This document shows, one piece after another, positions 10,122 to 21,965 of a stretch of DNA of 64,000 bases. The notes below the pieces were generated by a model, which did not search any database, was not told where the DNA came from, and was given only the letters and a program-made list of their open reading frames with translations. The DNA is taken from positions 21,459,086 through 21,523,085 of the forward strand of contig NC_039263.1 of the NCBI RefSeq assembly GCF_003368295.1, written 5' to 3'. The stretch is from Carassius auratus. Taxonomy: Eukaryota; Chordata; Actinopteri; Cypriniformes; Cyprinidae. Position 1 is the first letter of the stretch, and each line of letters begins with the position of its first letter. The position numbers and the translations under genes were made by a program.

Positions 10122-13100
10122 ATGGCGAACCGATATATCTGGATTTCCGCTTTGCTTACCTTAATCAACGTCAACCTGTCTAGTCAAAGTAAGAATGTTT
10201 TTTCTTGTTTATATTTAAAGAGAAGTGTCTAATCTCAAGGCTTCCATATATGACACTTTTTTTAAATTGGATTTTAAATGTTTATACAAATGTATCTTTA
10301 TCATAGTTATTGTGGTTTACTTTTTGATGTTTGTCTGAAAAAAAAGTATCATTTGAAAATTAACCTCGTTTTCTCATATTATTTTAGTGCTTCTTTGACC
10401 TAAATCGATTTGACATATTAATGGAGCTCTAGTAATCTATTAAATAAACTAAATGTGTATGTCACTTCCGTATGGGCTGCTGCTGTGGTGTATAGGCCTA
10501 CAAAGCAGTTTGTTTTAGTATGTAAAAATGTATTATATTTGGGTAACCAGTGTGTGTATAAGTATGCTGTGAGTAGATTGATTTCACATTGTTTATAGTT
10601 GCCTCAACTATCAAGTATGTGCCCATATTTGGATAACACAAAGCCTGAGTTTTGTAATGCATGTTTTGCTGCTATGTATAGTCTTTGCGATGAGTTAGAG
10701 TAGCATGGATCTTAAAGGCATATCTGTTCCTTTACCACCAATGGGCCCTATACACCACAGACAGATTACATATCTGGCATCTGCATCAGAATGCAAGTTC
10801 TCTGTACTAGACACAAGTTTGTAATGATTCGTTTATATCTAGTATGAAACATTAAAGCACTGTAGTGATGCATATGGAGTAAAGTATGTTTGTCTGTCTA
10901 AACTGAATCTATCTGTCTGTCTGTCCATTTATCATGAATAGATTTAATTTTCCTTCATTTTAATTGTAAGGGAACTGTGTATGATTGCAATGAACTAAGA
11001 TGAGTGACATATTTTAGTTGTTCTAATGGGAGCGCTCTTTGTGCCCTTTCTAAGCTATATTAACAATTCAGAATTTGAATAAATTAAATTCGATGTTCAT
11101 GCCAAAGGATGGCCCTGTAGCTGAATAGAGGTAGAAGTTGTAATTTACATAACCACAAGTTTAATGTGGCAAATGTGGTCCAATTTTCCTCATGATACTG
11201 TGACTGCGTGTATTTCTAGCACAGTAGAGTTGTGCTACGCATGTCCTGTGTTCAAATCCCGACTGAGGGACCTTTCCCGATCTTTCTCCCACTTCACTTC
11301 CCCACAGTTATGATCTGTCCTGTCATAATAAAGGAAAAAAATTAAAGAAAAAAAAACCAGTCTTGTATGTTTTATCCGATAAACTGTAATGAAGCAACAT
11401 GCCTACGGTTAAATTATACAGTGACTCAACTTTCAGTAGAATTTATTCAGAAAACCTAAACCCAATGGTAAACCACTAATTTCAGATATGATGCACACTG
11501 GATGAGAAGTGACATGCCATCATGTTCTCACATTCAAGGCAACCGTCTAACATCTTATCACTGAATCAAATCACCTTTCAGGCTAAGATTTATCATCAAG
11601 AAAAAAAAAATAAGGGCGTAGATGAATCTTCCTGTTAAACGGTGCAGTCTATCTATCTATGTGAAGCATAGACTTTATTCAGTCCAAAGAAAAACAAGTA
11701 TTGAGAAATGTCTAGGGTGAACTTTTCTGTATCTTGCAGCCAACGTTAATATCATTTTAATATTCAACATTTGGGGTTTTCAATAGAGTAGACACTACTT
11801 GATATGTTGATGTTTTGTTCTACAACGTAATTTGCATATATTCGCAATCCAAACTGTCTCATCTAGTTACTTTTTTCAAATATACATTTTTGAAAATAAA
11901 TGTTACTGCTTCAGAAAATTTACTCTCTGTGTGAGTGTGTGCAGTTTGTGTTTTAGATTCGTCTACTTAATGTTTACCACAAGCTTTATTGTACTCATAA
12001 ATTGAAAAACCCCATTATCCAACTGTCGTCAGCAAATGAAAATTGATGGTATCACAGATCTGTCTGTCTATGTGTCTGCAGGTTCTATCCAGGACAGAGG
12101 CTTTACTGGTGTTGAAACGGAGCATGGAGTGTCTGTGACATCCACTGCTGTTGCTGTACTGGACAGCAAGCTCACGCAGATCTTCTTCCCAGTGCTGTAC
12201 ATCATCGTCTTCAGTGTGGGCTTGCCAACCAACGCTATGGCCATCTGGGTGTTTCTCTTCAGGACAAAGAAGAAACATCCCTCATCCATTTTCATGGCCA
12301 ACCTCGCACTGGCCGACCTGCTGTTCGTAATCTGGATTCCCCTAAAGATCGCTTACCATTTTAACGGAAATCACTGGATCTACGGAGAAGCCCTGTGCAA
12401 AGTCCTGGTTGCCTTTTTCTATGGGAACATGTATTGTTCGACTGCTTTCATTGCGTGTATTAGTGTCCAGAGGTACTGGGCCATCATACATCCTCTTTCC
12501 CAGCAGAAAAGGAACAACAAATTGGCAACTGTTGTTGCTGTGTGTGTGTGGCTGGTTGTGTGGGTCATTACCGTGCCTCTTTATTTATACGACCAGACTG
12601 TGAAGGTCACCAACATGAATATTGTTACCTGCCATGACGTAACTCGCCCCAGTCAGTCACGCTACCCTTCTATCTATTTCCTGATTATGGGAGTTGTCGG
12701 ATTCTTAGTTCCCTGCATAGTATGTATAGTAACCTACGTGCAGATGCTACGTGCCCTGAAGAGCTCGATGACGGACGCCGACATCGTTCAGAAGCGAAGG
12801 AAGGCTGTCGTCCTCATCGTCACGGTGTTGGTGATGTTCCTAGTGTGTTTCACCCCGAGTAACATCATGGTGATGGTGCATTACTCCCTGCTTTCTATGG
12901 GAGTACAGGACAGCGGTTACGGCTTCTATCTCTCAACGCTATGTCTGGCCAGCCTCAACAGCTGCGCCGATCCATTCATATATTATTTTGTTTCAGATGA
13001 GTTCAGAGAACATGTAAGGAACACGTTACTTTGCCGCAGCGAACGCACCGCGCAGAGGATGCGGGTTTCTTTCAGCGCACTGAAGTATTCAAAGAAAAGC

Positions 13101-13148
13101 AGGAACTACACATCAGAGTCCGGAAACACGCAGAGCAGTTCCTACTGA
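10122..13148 (+). CDS. f2rl1: Protease-activated receptor 2, first tandem copy
   Basis: Exon 1 (10122-10188) encodes the signal peptide (MANRYIWISALLTLINVNL); exon 2 (12082-13148) encodes the rest. They join in phase 1 with GT-AG borders, giving 377 aa with no disruption. The PAR2 identity is clear from IYGEALCKVLVAFFYGNMYC (TM3), CHDVTRP in ECL2, FTPSN in TM6, NSCADPFIYYFVSDEFREH in TM7/helix 8 and the tail LLCRSERTAQRMRVSFS. PAR2 is a trypsin/tryptase/matriptase-type sensor coupling to Gq and other G proteins at the epithelial surface. The likely cleavage is QDR/GFTGVE, keeping the glycine at ligand position 4 seen in mammalian SLIG-type ligands. It lies head-to-tail with the second PAR2 gene. 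The name f2rl1.1 versus f2rl1.2 cannot be decided from sequence alone. Confidence 0.95.
11186..11345 (+). mobile_element. SINE fragment with B-box-like sequence
   Basis: In the long intron of the PAR2 gene. TGTTCAAATCCCGACTGAGG is a tRNA B-box-like motif, followed by ACCTTTCCCGATCTTTCTCC and an ending CTGTCATAATAAAGGAAAAA. This arrangement is typical of zebrafish-type tRNA SINEs; the 5' part is decayed. Confidence 0.55.
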
Positions 13149-14906
13149 GAACTGTTTAACAAATCTGTCCAATGCTCTGATGCTCTACAATACCTCTTGA
13201 AAACTGTATAAGCTCTTGTTATTTTATTATTAAATGTTGTACGGGCAATTTTCTGAACCATGCACTGATTTATACTTTGTGACATTTAACATGTAATTCA
13301 GTCAATGATTAAACATCTTTTTTTTCATAATCTCACATAAATGCTCTTTTTATTTATCTTGTTAAATATTGGAATTACATCCATAATTGAAGATCTTAAG
13401 ACCTTAAAAGGACATCCTAAAAGTTCTCACTCCTTCGAACTACAAATTGGCCTCCTGTTTGAAATGGACACTGTGGAAATGTTGAAGAGTTGTTATTATT
13501 GTGTTGCCATTAAGTCATTAGTTACAGGTTGTCTCACTGTCTGTTTGGTTTAGTGGTATTTCTCAGAATGCCCTTTTAAATGGACTCCGGTTCGGTAGAA
13601 GTTGACTAGAATAACTAAAACTGCAATATATTTTAAGCACCTGTTACAGAAAACATTTTTAATTTATTCCTGTTAGTATAAGTGCATGTACAAGTGTCTC
13701 TAAAAGAATGTGAAATGCTATGTGAATCACACCAGTGACCAATTTTAGATGTGTGAATGCATAACCAGCAAACATTAACCTCATTTTAGATGTTCTAAAG
13801 CATAATGCTGGAATGTTACTCCCATTTTTATGCATACTCTTTTAATGCTGATTTCTTTTTGCACTCCCATGCCACACTTAGTTTCAAAGCACATTAATAG
13901 GTTTTTTTTTTTTCAATAAATTTCTCTCTTGTCCATGTCTGCCTTATGATTCACTGTGTATATGAGGCCTTGTTTTCTAGATCGAGAGCAGGTAGAACAT
14001 GACTAAAGTCCACGAGGCAACTTTTTATTTAACTAGCCAAATCATAAAATTGCTTTGCAGTTGATTGACACGCACGCAGCTTTTACAGTTCATTTTCCTT
14101 TTTTAAATTACTCTTCACTGAAAAGACCAAACGTTTGTGTAGCAATCAACTATTTTTGATTGCAAAAATTGGTTGAAGAGTGGTTGATAAGAAAATATGC
14201 TTAAAATTATGCAAAACTACAAATCCCACCAGAGCCTGTGTGCCTCGTTGAAACCATTGTAGGCGAAATATGAAAATAGGACCTTCAGGGTAAAGCCTTA
14301 TTTAAATTTATAAACATTTTTATCTGATGGTGTTGAAGAATTACAGACAGTTATCCAACCTTAGCGAAATGGTTGTTTATTTTTATTTTCAATTAGCTTC
14401 AGGGCACTGTAGGGTACATGTTCTGAGCTGTCCTCAAAGAGTTATTTTAGTATTATTTATATACTCTAGTAGGCCTATTTATTGATATTTTGATTCAATT
14501 TGTTTTCATATTTTCAGCTGTTATTAATTTAAGTTTAAGTTTTAAGATTTCCAAATGCTTTACTATTATTTTCAGTTTTAGGATTCTTAAACATATTCTA
14601 GTTCAATATTATAGTCTAATTTTACTCCAAGGTTTTTTTTTTTTGTTGTTTTTTTTTTTTTTTTTTTATCAGGTTATAGTAAGTGATTTTTTTTTATCAT
14701 TTTAGTTTTAGTGTAAGTACACTACAACTGTGCATGTTGTGGTCTGAGAACAGGGAAGTGATTGTGTAATGTCATTTTGATGAAATGACAAATTAAAAGA
14801 AAGAGTACATTTGGCAAGAATCTGACTTTCTTTTAAAAAATGGCAGGTAAATAGCCTTTAAATAGCAGTAGCTATTGTCATTAAAAGGGTGATGTTAAGC
14901 ATTGGA
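13149..14906. other. 3' UTR of PAR2 copy 1 and intergenic DNA
   Basis: AT-rich DNA with a poly-T block around 14633-14668. No further gene recognised before the DNA transposon at 14.9 kb. Confidence 0.5.
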
Positions 14907-14915
14907 CTGTCCTCC

Positions 14916-15720
14916 AGTGTTGCCAATTTGGGATTTTGTCACCAAATGTAGCTACTTTCTCATTGTAGCTGCGACCATTTTTATTTTATTTTAGCTATAT
15001 TTAAATAAAACTAGCACTTTTTTGGAGATTAAATTTGTTTTTTTACTTGGTCTCCCCCTGCTGTAGGCCCATGACCTCTCATGTTTGCTCTCAATCATGC
15101 CCATGATTCTGTGCAGCGAACACACCAGTACACCATGCCTGCCCATGACGCACACCACAATTGCATTGATTACATGAGGGCACCAACTACTCGATGCATG
15201 AACATCTAATTTTAACCACGGACACAAAAGTTATACCACAAATCAAGCACATTCATGTCAGCCAGAGACTGAGAGACAGTGCTGGGATGCAGCATTGGCA
15301 CTTACTTTGTAGTAATAGAGTGTGTAGACTGAAATAAGTTTGTAATTTGTATGAATAAAGTTTTTGTTTTTGGATAATCATAATATGTCTTGTTGTATTT
15401 GAGCAGGACATGGATGCACTTTGGTGAAACATAAAACAAATTCCCAACATTACGTGTATTTTCCATCATGTTTGATGTGTTTGCAGAAGCATTTCCTGAT
15501 TTTGTTACATTTCATTTCTTGTTATATTTTTATATTGTCATCATTTGTAAAGTGTGTGTGTGTGTGTGTCTATATATTTATATATATACTTTCCTTTACT
15601 TGTACCAAATTTACCTGTATTTATTTAACTTCGTTTTCATATTTGGCGACTTTTTGTGAAAAATGTAGACTTTTGAGGATGGTTGTAAATATTTTCTGAG
15701 GGAGGGGTTTGGCAACACCG
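14916..15720. mobile_element. hAT-type non-autonomous DNA transposon with perfect target duplication
   Basis: The left end AGTGTTGCCAA (14916) and right end TTGGCAACACCG (to 15720) are inverted repeats. The element is flanked on both sides by CTGTCCTCC (14907-14915 and 15721-15729), a perfect 9-base match consistent with the 8-bp duplication of hAT transposons plus one chance base. The 805-bp body has no convincing transposase frame. A related, more decayed fragment starting TGTGTTGCCAAG lies at about 20847. Confidence 0.7.
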
Positions 15721-15982
15721 CTGTCCTCCCACGCTCAGATCACGTTGATTTCGGTCAGAGCTCGAAATTCACGCGCAGCAGCAGGATCCCACCACCGGGG
15801 CGCGTCGAGCGTGTGAGGACCTGCAGGTAAAGGAGACACCTCGCTCTCAGAAGGTGTGTCCTTTATTCTTTTAAATAGACCAAGAACATTTCAGTTAGAG
15901 GAACAACAGAGCTCATTCCACGCTCCTAGAGCCGGACTTCTTTAACTTTGGGAAATACCGAGAAGTTTGCAAAACGCGAATT

Positions 15983-17280
15983 ATGGCTGTGTCTGCAAGT
16001 TATAGCATCGTTTTTATTTTTGCATGTGTATGGCTAACTTTTGCATCGGAGGATAACGAAGGTTAGTCGCTTTAATTCGTTTTTATTTTATAACAGATTT
16101 TGAAGCTTAGGTATTTGTTTTTCAAATAGACCTATACTGTTGTTTGTAATTCAGTCATTTATAATTCACAGATTTTGTTCCAGTTGAACCCCGAGGACGA
16201 AATTTGGAAGTCGTGGACGATGAAGGCAAATTATTCATTAATAAGATAACTAAAGATACACTACAGAGCAGTCTCACAACTATCTTCCTGCCAGTTATTT
16301 ACATGATTGTTTTGTCTGTGGGGCTGCCAACCAACGCGATGGCATTATATGTCTTGCTGTTCAGGTCAAAGAAAATTCACCCTGGTACCATTTACATGGC
16401 CAACCTAGCACTGGCTGACCTGATGTTTGTCATCTGGACGCCTCTTAAGATCGTGTACCATTTGAAAGGAAATAACTGGACTTTTGGTGAAGGGATGTGC
16501 AAAGTTTTTGTGGGTTTCTTCTACGGCAACATGTACTGCTCCATCCTCTTCATCACTTGTCTGAGCATCCAGCGGTACTGGGTCTGCGCTCACCCGCTCT
16601 CCCAGCAAAGAAAAAACAACAAGTTTGCTATCATCATATCTGTTTGTATCTGGATCTTCATTTGTGTCAGTACTACACCTTTGTACCTGTACCAGCAAAC
16701 CGTTAAACTCTCGGAACTCAACATCACCACCTGCCACGACGTCAGTCTTATCAGTAAGGAGAACTCTGATTCAGGCAATAAGTTCCTGGATGTTCAGCTG
16801 CCTTATTATTATTTTATGGTGATGGCGGGTCTTGTCTTCTTCATCCCACTGTTGGTCATCATTGCAGCTTATATTCTTCTCCTTCGCTCACTTGGGAATC
16901 ACACAGTCGAAGGGAATACTGGAAAAAGCCGCCACCGAGCTGTGGTTCTCATCCTTACGGTGCTCTTAACATTCTTGGTCTGCTTCATCCCAAGTAACGT
17001 GATGTTGGTTGTGCATTACGCTCTCCTGCGAAATAACCAGGACAATAATGGCTATGGTTTCTACATCATGACACTGAGCCTGGCCAGTCTCAACAGCTGC
17101 TTGGACCCTTTCATCTACTATTACGTCTCTGATGAGTTCAGGGAGCACGTCAAGAACACGCTACTGTGCCGTAGCAGTCGAACGGTGAATAGGATGAGGG
17201 CCTCGTTTACCTCATTGAAGTATTCCAAAACGACCAAGACCTATACTTCCAGCACAGGCAACACAGATAGCAGCAACTGA
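15983..17280 (+). CDS. f2rl1: Protease-activated receptor 2, second tandem copy
   Basis: Exon 1 (15983-16061) encodes a signal peptide (MAVSASYSIVFIFACVWLTF); exon 2 (16184-17280) the rest, joined in phase 1. The PAR2 signature is complete: YGNMYCSILFITCLSIQRYW in TM3, ITTCHDVS in ECL2, FIPSN in TM6, NSCLDPFIYYYVSDEFREH and the tail LLCRSSRTVNRMRASFTSLK. Two in-frame acceptors exist (AG at 16170-16171 and 16182-16183), so an alternative exon 2 could begin at 16172 and add DFVP. The probable cleavage is PRGR/NLEVVD, which lacks the glycine at ligand position 4 found in the upstream copy. ECL2 carries an insertion (SKENSDSGNKFLD) relative to copy 1. The likely promoter region starts immediately after the hAT element; a GC-richer stretch with a possible 5' UTR exon ends near ctgcag|gtaaag at 15828. 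Confidence 0.95.
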
Positions 17281-17628
17281 TGAGAGCAGATGGACATGGA
17301 CCATGATGGAAGTGAGCTGATGTATTTCTATGTGGAATATATATACACGATTTATTTTATATGCATGATCTGTGTTCTCCATTGGATGAGGCTGAAACTG
17401 TCTGAGAGCAGATTGAAGAGTTATTGAAGACATTTACCTTCAGGGACCTTTGTAAACCCCAAAGCTGAAGAAGGAGTTTGAACAGAAGAGTCTTTGTTTC
17501 TGTCACATTTAATTTGAAACTCAGGGTTGTGAAGCCAAAGTAGTCCATGGCAGAACATTCAGTTTTTACATTTAATATTGATCAGATGGGCTTTGTGAAA
17601 TATTTCATGTGAATTTAATGGGTATGGG

Positions 17629-17860
<232 letters not shown>

Positions 17861-18253
17861 CTTTTAGGCAGATTTGGTTCTATTTTTAATATCTTTCTTT
17901 TTTTTCAAAACTGATTTTTGTTTTTGCCTGTTATCCACAATGACTTGTTTTTGTACATAACTGTATTATATAGCCATTATTAAGTCTAACTATGCTTGTC
18001 TGTGATGCAAATGTTGGAATGATATTTTTCTTAAGTCATGCAGATTCATTTTCTAAACTCAACTGTACTGTACCTTTATTCAACCGTTAACTTCATTATC
18101 TCAAAAGTGAAATTCTATAGAATTTCCAGTCAGTCATTGTTTTTCTGGATCTTCATTCACACATTGTTTATCAGATGTTTTTGTACCTCTTACAAGGAAA
18201 TGCAGCTGATAACAGGTTTATGCACTTTACCCCTTAAGGCACAGGCTCTTCTG

Positions 18254-18259
18254 AATAAA
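18254..18259 (+). promoter_or_regulatory. Candidate polyadenylation signal of second PAR2 gene
   Basis: AATAAA about 970 bases after the stop codon, downstream of the TA tract, followed by a T-rich stretch. It would give a long 3' UTR. Position-based inference. Confidence 0.35.
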
Positions 18260-19536
18260 TATTTTATTTGCTTTGAAAGTTTGTCTGCTGGATCATAATT
18301 TTCCTATTAATAATTAAGTTCCTTGGATCACATGTGGATTGTGTAAGTGAGTCATATGTTGTTTGTAGAAACTATGACAAAGTGTATCATCAACACAATC
18401 CATGAAGCTTTACCCACATAAGACCTCACAATGTTATCTTTCGGCTGCTAAATGTTAACATTCCTTTGGTTAAACACTTTCTGCTTTTATGGGGACAAAA
18501 TGTGCCTCATGAAACATGAGCAACTGAATTTGTGTAAGATTAAATTGCTTAGTTTTGATCAAAAAAAAAAATCTGCTAAATGTAAAACTGTTAACACAAT
18601 AATTTACAAAATTAATTCTTCTTTTGTTTTAATGAATATATATCACTATTAAAAGTCTAGCCTGCTTTGATTAATAGTATGAGCATGTTTCATATCAAAA
18701 TATGTTGCTTTGTTGACTTTCTGCTGCTTTAGTAAATTCACACTGTTCTCTAATGATCTAGTTTAGCAAATGTTCAGTGTTCCCCTCAAAATATCATCTG
18801 TGTCTAAAAGCCTGTTTAACTAGCTTTAGACAAGATTTTAGCTCCCTCCCCATTATAAAATTCAGAAAATGCTGATTTTTCTAAACTTTATGATAATATA
18901 ACATAACATAACAAAACACACCAATAAGTATAAACATAAGCTGTAAATAGAAATTGTGATAATAAATACACAAATGAAGAATAACGCAAAAAATATTAAA
19001 TGAGAAATTAAAAAAAGACAGAAAAGTTCAAAAGAAAAAAGCTATATTTGTATTTATTTTCTGATTGAAATGGTTAAGAGACCAGACATGAGATGTACAC
19101 CCAAACAGAGAAATGCAACCCACAACTGTGCCTACAGTGACAAGTACTTATAACAACAAAGAGAAATATGAGAAATATGCAATGCTTTAAATAGTCAGAC
19201 AACAAAGGCAAAAGCATAAACACTACCTATTGTAATTTATTTGTTATTTAAGCTTGCTAATTATTCTTATAGGCATACCTTTTTCATTTCCATTTCATGC
19301 ATACAGTGGAAAATGGCATACTTAAACTAAAATTATTTTAATACATGAATGCTAGATTCCCAGTCATGGTCTCTTTCAAATGACATTTAGTGCACTTTGC
19401 TGAATTAAAAGCAAGCAGTAATGTCACTGAAATTAAAACATTGCAGAAACTTACATTTATTTCAAAGAAAATAAAGTAGAATTAAATAAGCAGTTACCTC
19501 ACGCAATAATATTCCACAGTGTCAGTGTTGTCAGTT

Positions 19537-19660
19537 AAAGGGTTAGTTCACCCAAAAAATTAAAATTATGTCATTAATGACTCACACTCATGTCGTTCCA
19601 AACCCGTGAGACCTCCGTTCATCTTCAGAACACAGTTTAAGATATTTTAGATTTAGCCCA
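19537..19660 (+). mobile_element. Interspersed DNA repeat (ggttagttcaccc type), left part
   Basis: Reads AAAGGGTTAGTTCACCC, then ATGTCGTTCCAAACCCGTGA and CGTTCATCTTCAGAACACA. Related sequence occurs in the opposite sense at 56437-56573 and 51110-51398. It is a very common repeat type in cyprinid DNA. Confidence 0.65.
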
Positions 19661-20846
19661 TTGAAGCTGTGTGTACGGTCTACTCAGTGATTAACTTTTG
19701 ATTCTTACCTCTATATTGCCCTTTTTTCTGCTCCTCTTCTTTCCGTCATTTTCCTGCCTTGTGCCCCTGCTAATTTTCTTTTTTTCACTTATTTTTAACT
19801 ATGCATAAGCCATGCATAATTAATGCATTATGATTATGTTTTTTTAATTACGTCACAAAGCAGGAAGTGTTTAATTTAGTCCAACATGACAATTTGTCAA
19901 ATCTCATGATTTTTCGTTAATGTCAATTTTATTTTATTCTTACATTATTTGAATCAGTTTGATGATCAATTAGTACAAAAAAATTAATTATCAGTATTTG
20001 CTTAATATATGAGTGTAGGAGCGCACTATGGTCATAAGAGGATAATGTTCCATGAAAAAAAAAAAAAAAACTTTCGTTCGGCGGCACCCCACAGTAATTT
20101 TGTGCCCTAGGCAACTGCTTATGTCCCTCATGCCACGAGCTCACCCTGCTCACAATCACCATTTTATTTCTACCCATAGATGGAAACAAGCTTCCACATC
20201 TTTCAGCCACCTCAGGTAGCATCAGTTCCTGCAAGTGTCCATTTATTTCACTCATTTACATTTCCCTCGGTCTCAGGTGACTGTTTTGTTTGGGGTCGGT
20301 CAGATATATGTAGCCTCCAGGCTGGGCTGCGACCATCCAAAGCTTTAAATAAGATACACAAACTCTCTGTCTCTCCCTCCCTCTTTTACTCATGCTGTCT
20401 CACTCGCCAATGATCCAGTTTCACATGCACAGAATCTCAATCCTTGACTTCACAGCTTCCTGATCATTTCTAGATGTTTGTGCCTTTTGACGTTGCTATG
20501 GATACCGCACTGGTCTTGTTTGTGGCATTTAGGTTGCAGTTTCTCTCTGGCATCACTGAATAAGTATTAGATGTGTGATAAAAGGATGCATTTGACAAGT
20601 GGATTTTTGCAGCTTACTGTAGTGTGGGTGAAGGCGGTACACTCGGTGACAATGTCATGTTATATAGGCTACAAAGCATAAAGGTGACATTAGCAAAAAT
20701 TTGCATGTAAAAACATGAATATTGTCCACAGTAAGTAGGTAAGAAGCACAAGGTGCTTTTTGCTGGTCAGTGTGGTAAATTCGCCTGTCCTGAACACAAC
20801 TGAAATTTGCATCGCAAATTCTTATCCCCATGAAAAACTCTAGATC

Positions 20847-21062
20847 TGTGTTGCCAAGTCTACAGAATTTAGCTACTTTTATACTTTCCCTCCTTCACTG
20901 CAAATAGTTTTTTAGCCCATATTATCAACCATTGGAAATAATAGAAAACTGAAGTCTGTGTGGCATAAAGAGTACAGCATAAAAGTTTAATACTTGGATG
21001 TTTGTTCAAATCTCTAACCTGAGGTATGAGTAATAGTGGCACTTGCCTAGCAAACGCCACTT
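20847..21062 (+). mobile_element. Decayed fragment related to the 14.9-kb hAT element
   Basis: Starts TGTGTTGCCAAG followed by TTTAGCTACTTTTA, resembling the left end of the element at 14916 (TGTTGCCAA... GTAGCTACTTTCT). No right inverted repeat is visible. Confidence 0.4.
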
Positions 21063-21895
21063 TTAAGTTTTCCAGTACATATATTTTAAGGTAAGAAGCG
21101 AGCCGTTAAAAGACAGAAAGGTTGTGAACTTTGGCATTTTCTGTTTATGAGAGACAAGTGTTTATAGAAGTTCTTATTGCGTAACACTGACAGCACAAAG
21201 AAGACGTTATTTCTCTTTCCATCATCTCTCGCTCCCGGCTCTCTTTCTTTGTTTATTCACCCCCCTTTTCTCCCTCCAAGTGTCTGACAACCTGTTATTC
21301 AGCTTTATGTTTTTTTTTCCAAGCATGAACAAACCTCAGGGATGCATAAAGCAGAGTGTGAGAAACATGATACCGTGAGAGACAGGTATTCGTGATAACC
21401 TTTGACACAATGAGTATTAGTGTAACATGTTTAACTGTAGGAAGAAGGTGTTGACATTTTGAATTGCTTCCAGACAAGCCTAAGTATGTGGTTTTGTGAA
21501 AACAATACACCTCAGTCTCCTTGTCTTTAACTCGGTTGTTCAATTGCATGTGCCCATGCACCGCCACCTGCAGTTTAAGATTCAGGATCAGTTCCCAAGA
21601 CACAATTATTTATTATTCACTGCTACGTCTGTCAGGGTCTTGAGTCTTTGACGGATGTGTGCTGGCCTATATTTTAAAAGGACCCGTCTGTGAAGTTCTT
21701 TGGGTCTGTGTTTAGCAAAAACACAACTGGTGAAACCAGCTGAGCTGAGCATGTTGAAACAGGTTTGTTGTTGGTTGGTGGTTGTGGTCATTTTATCTAT
21801 CTATCCATTTTATCTATCTATCCAATTTAGTGTTGATTCAGTCCAGTTCAATAACAGTGTAACAAAATATAACATGACTTATGTCATTATGATTT

Positions 21896-21898
<3 letters not shown>

Positions 21899-21962
<64 letters not shown>
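21899..21962. repeat. (TA)n microsatellite
   Basis: Uninterrupted TA dinucleotides, about 30 copies. Confidence 0.95.

Positions 21963-21965
<3 letters not shown>

Noticed and set aside
15540..15600. Possible coding frame over TG/TA-rich sequence
   Set aside because: Low-complexity DNA inside the hAT element.
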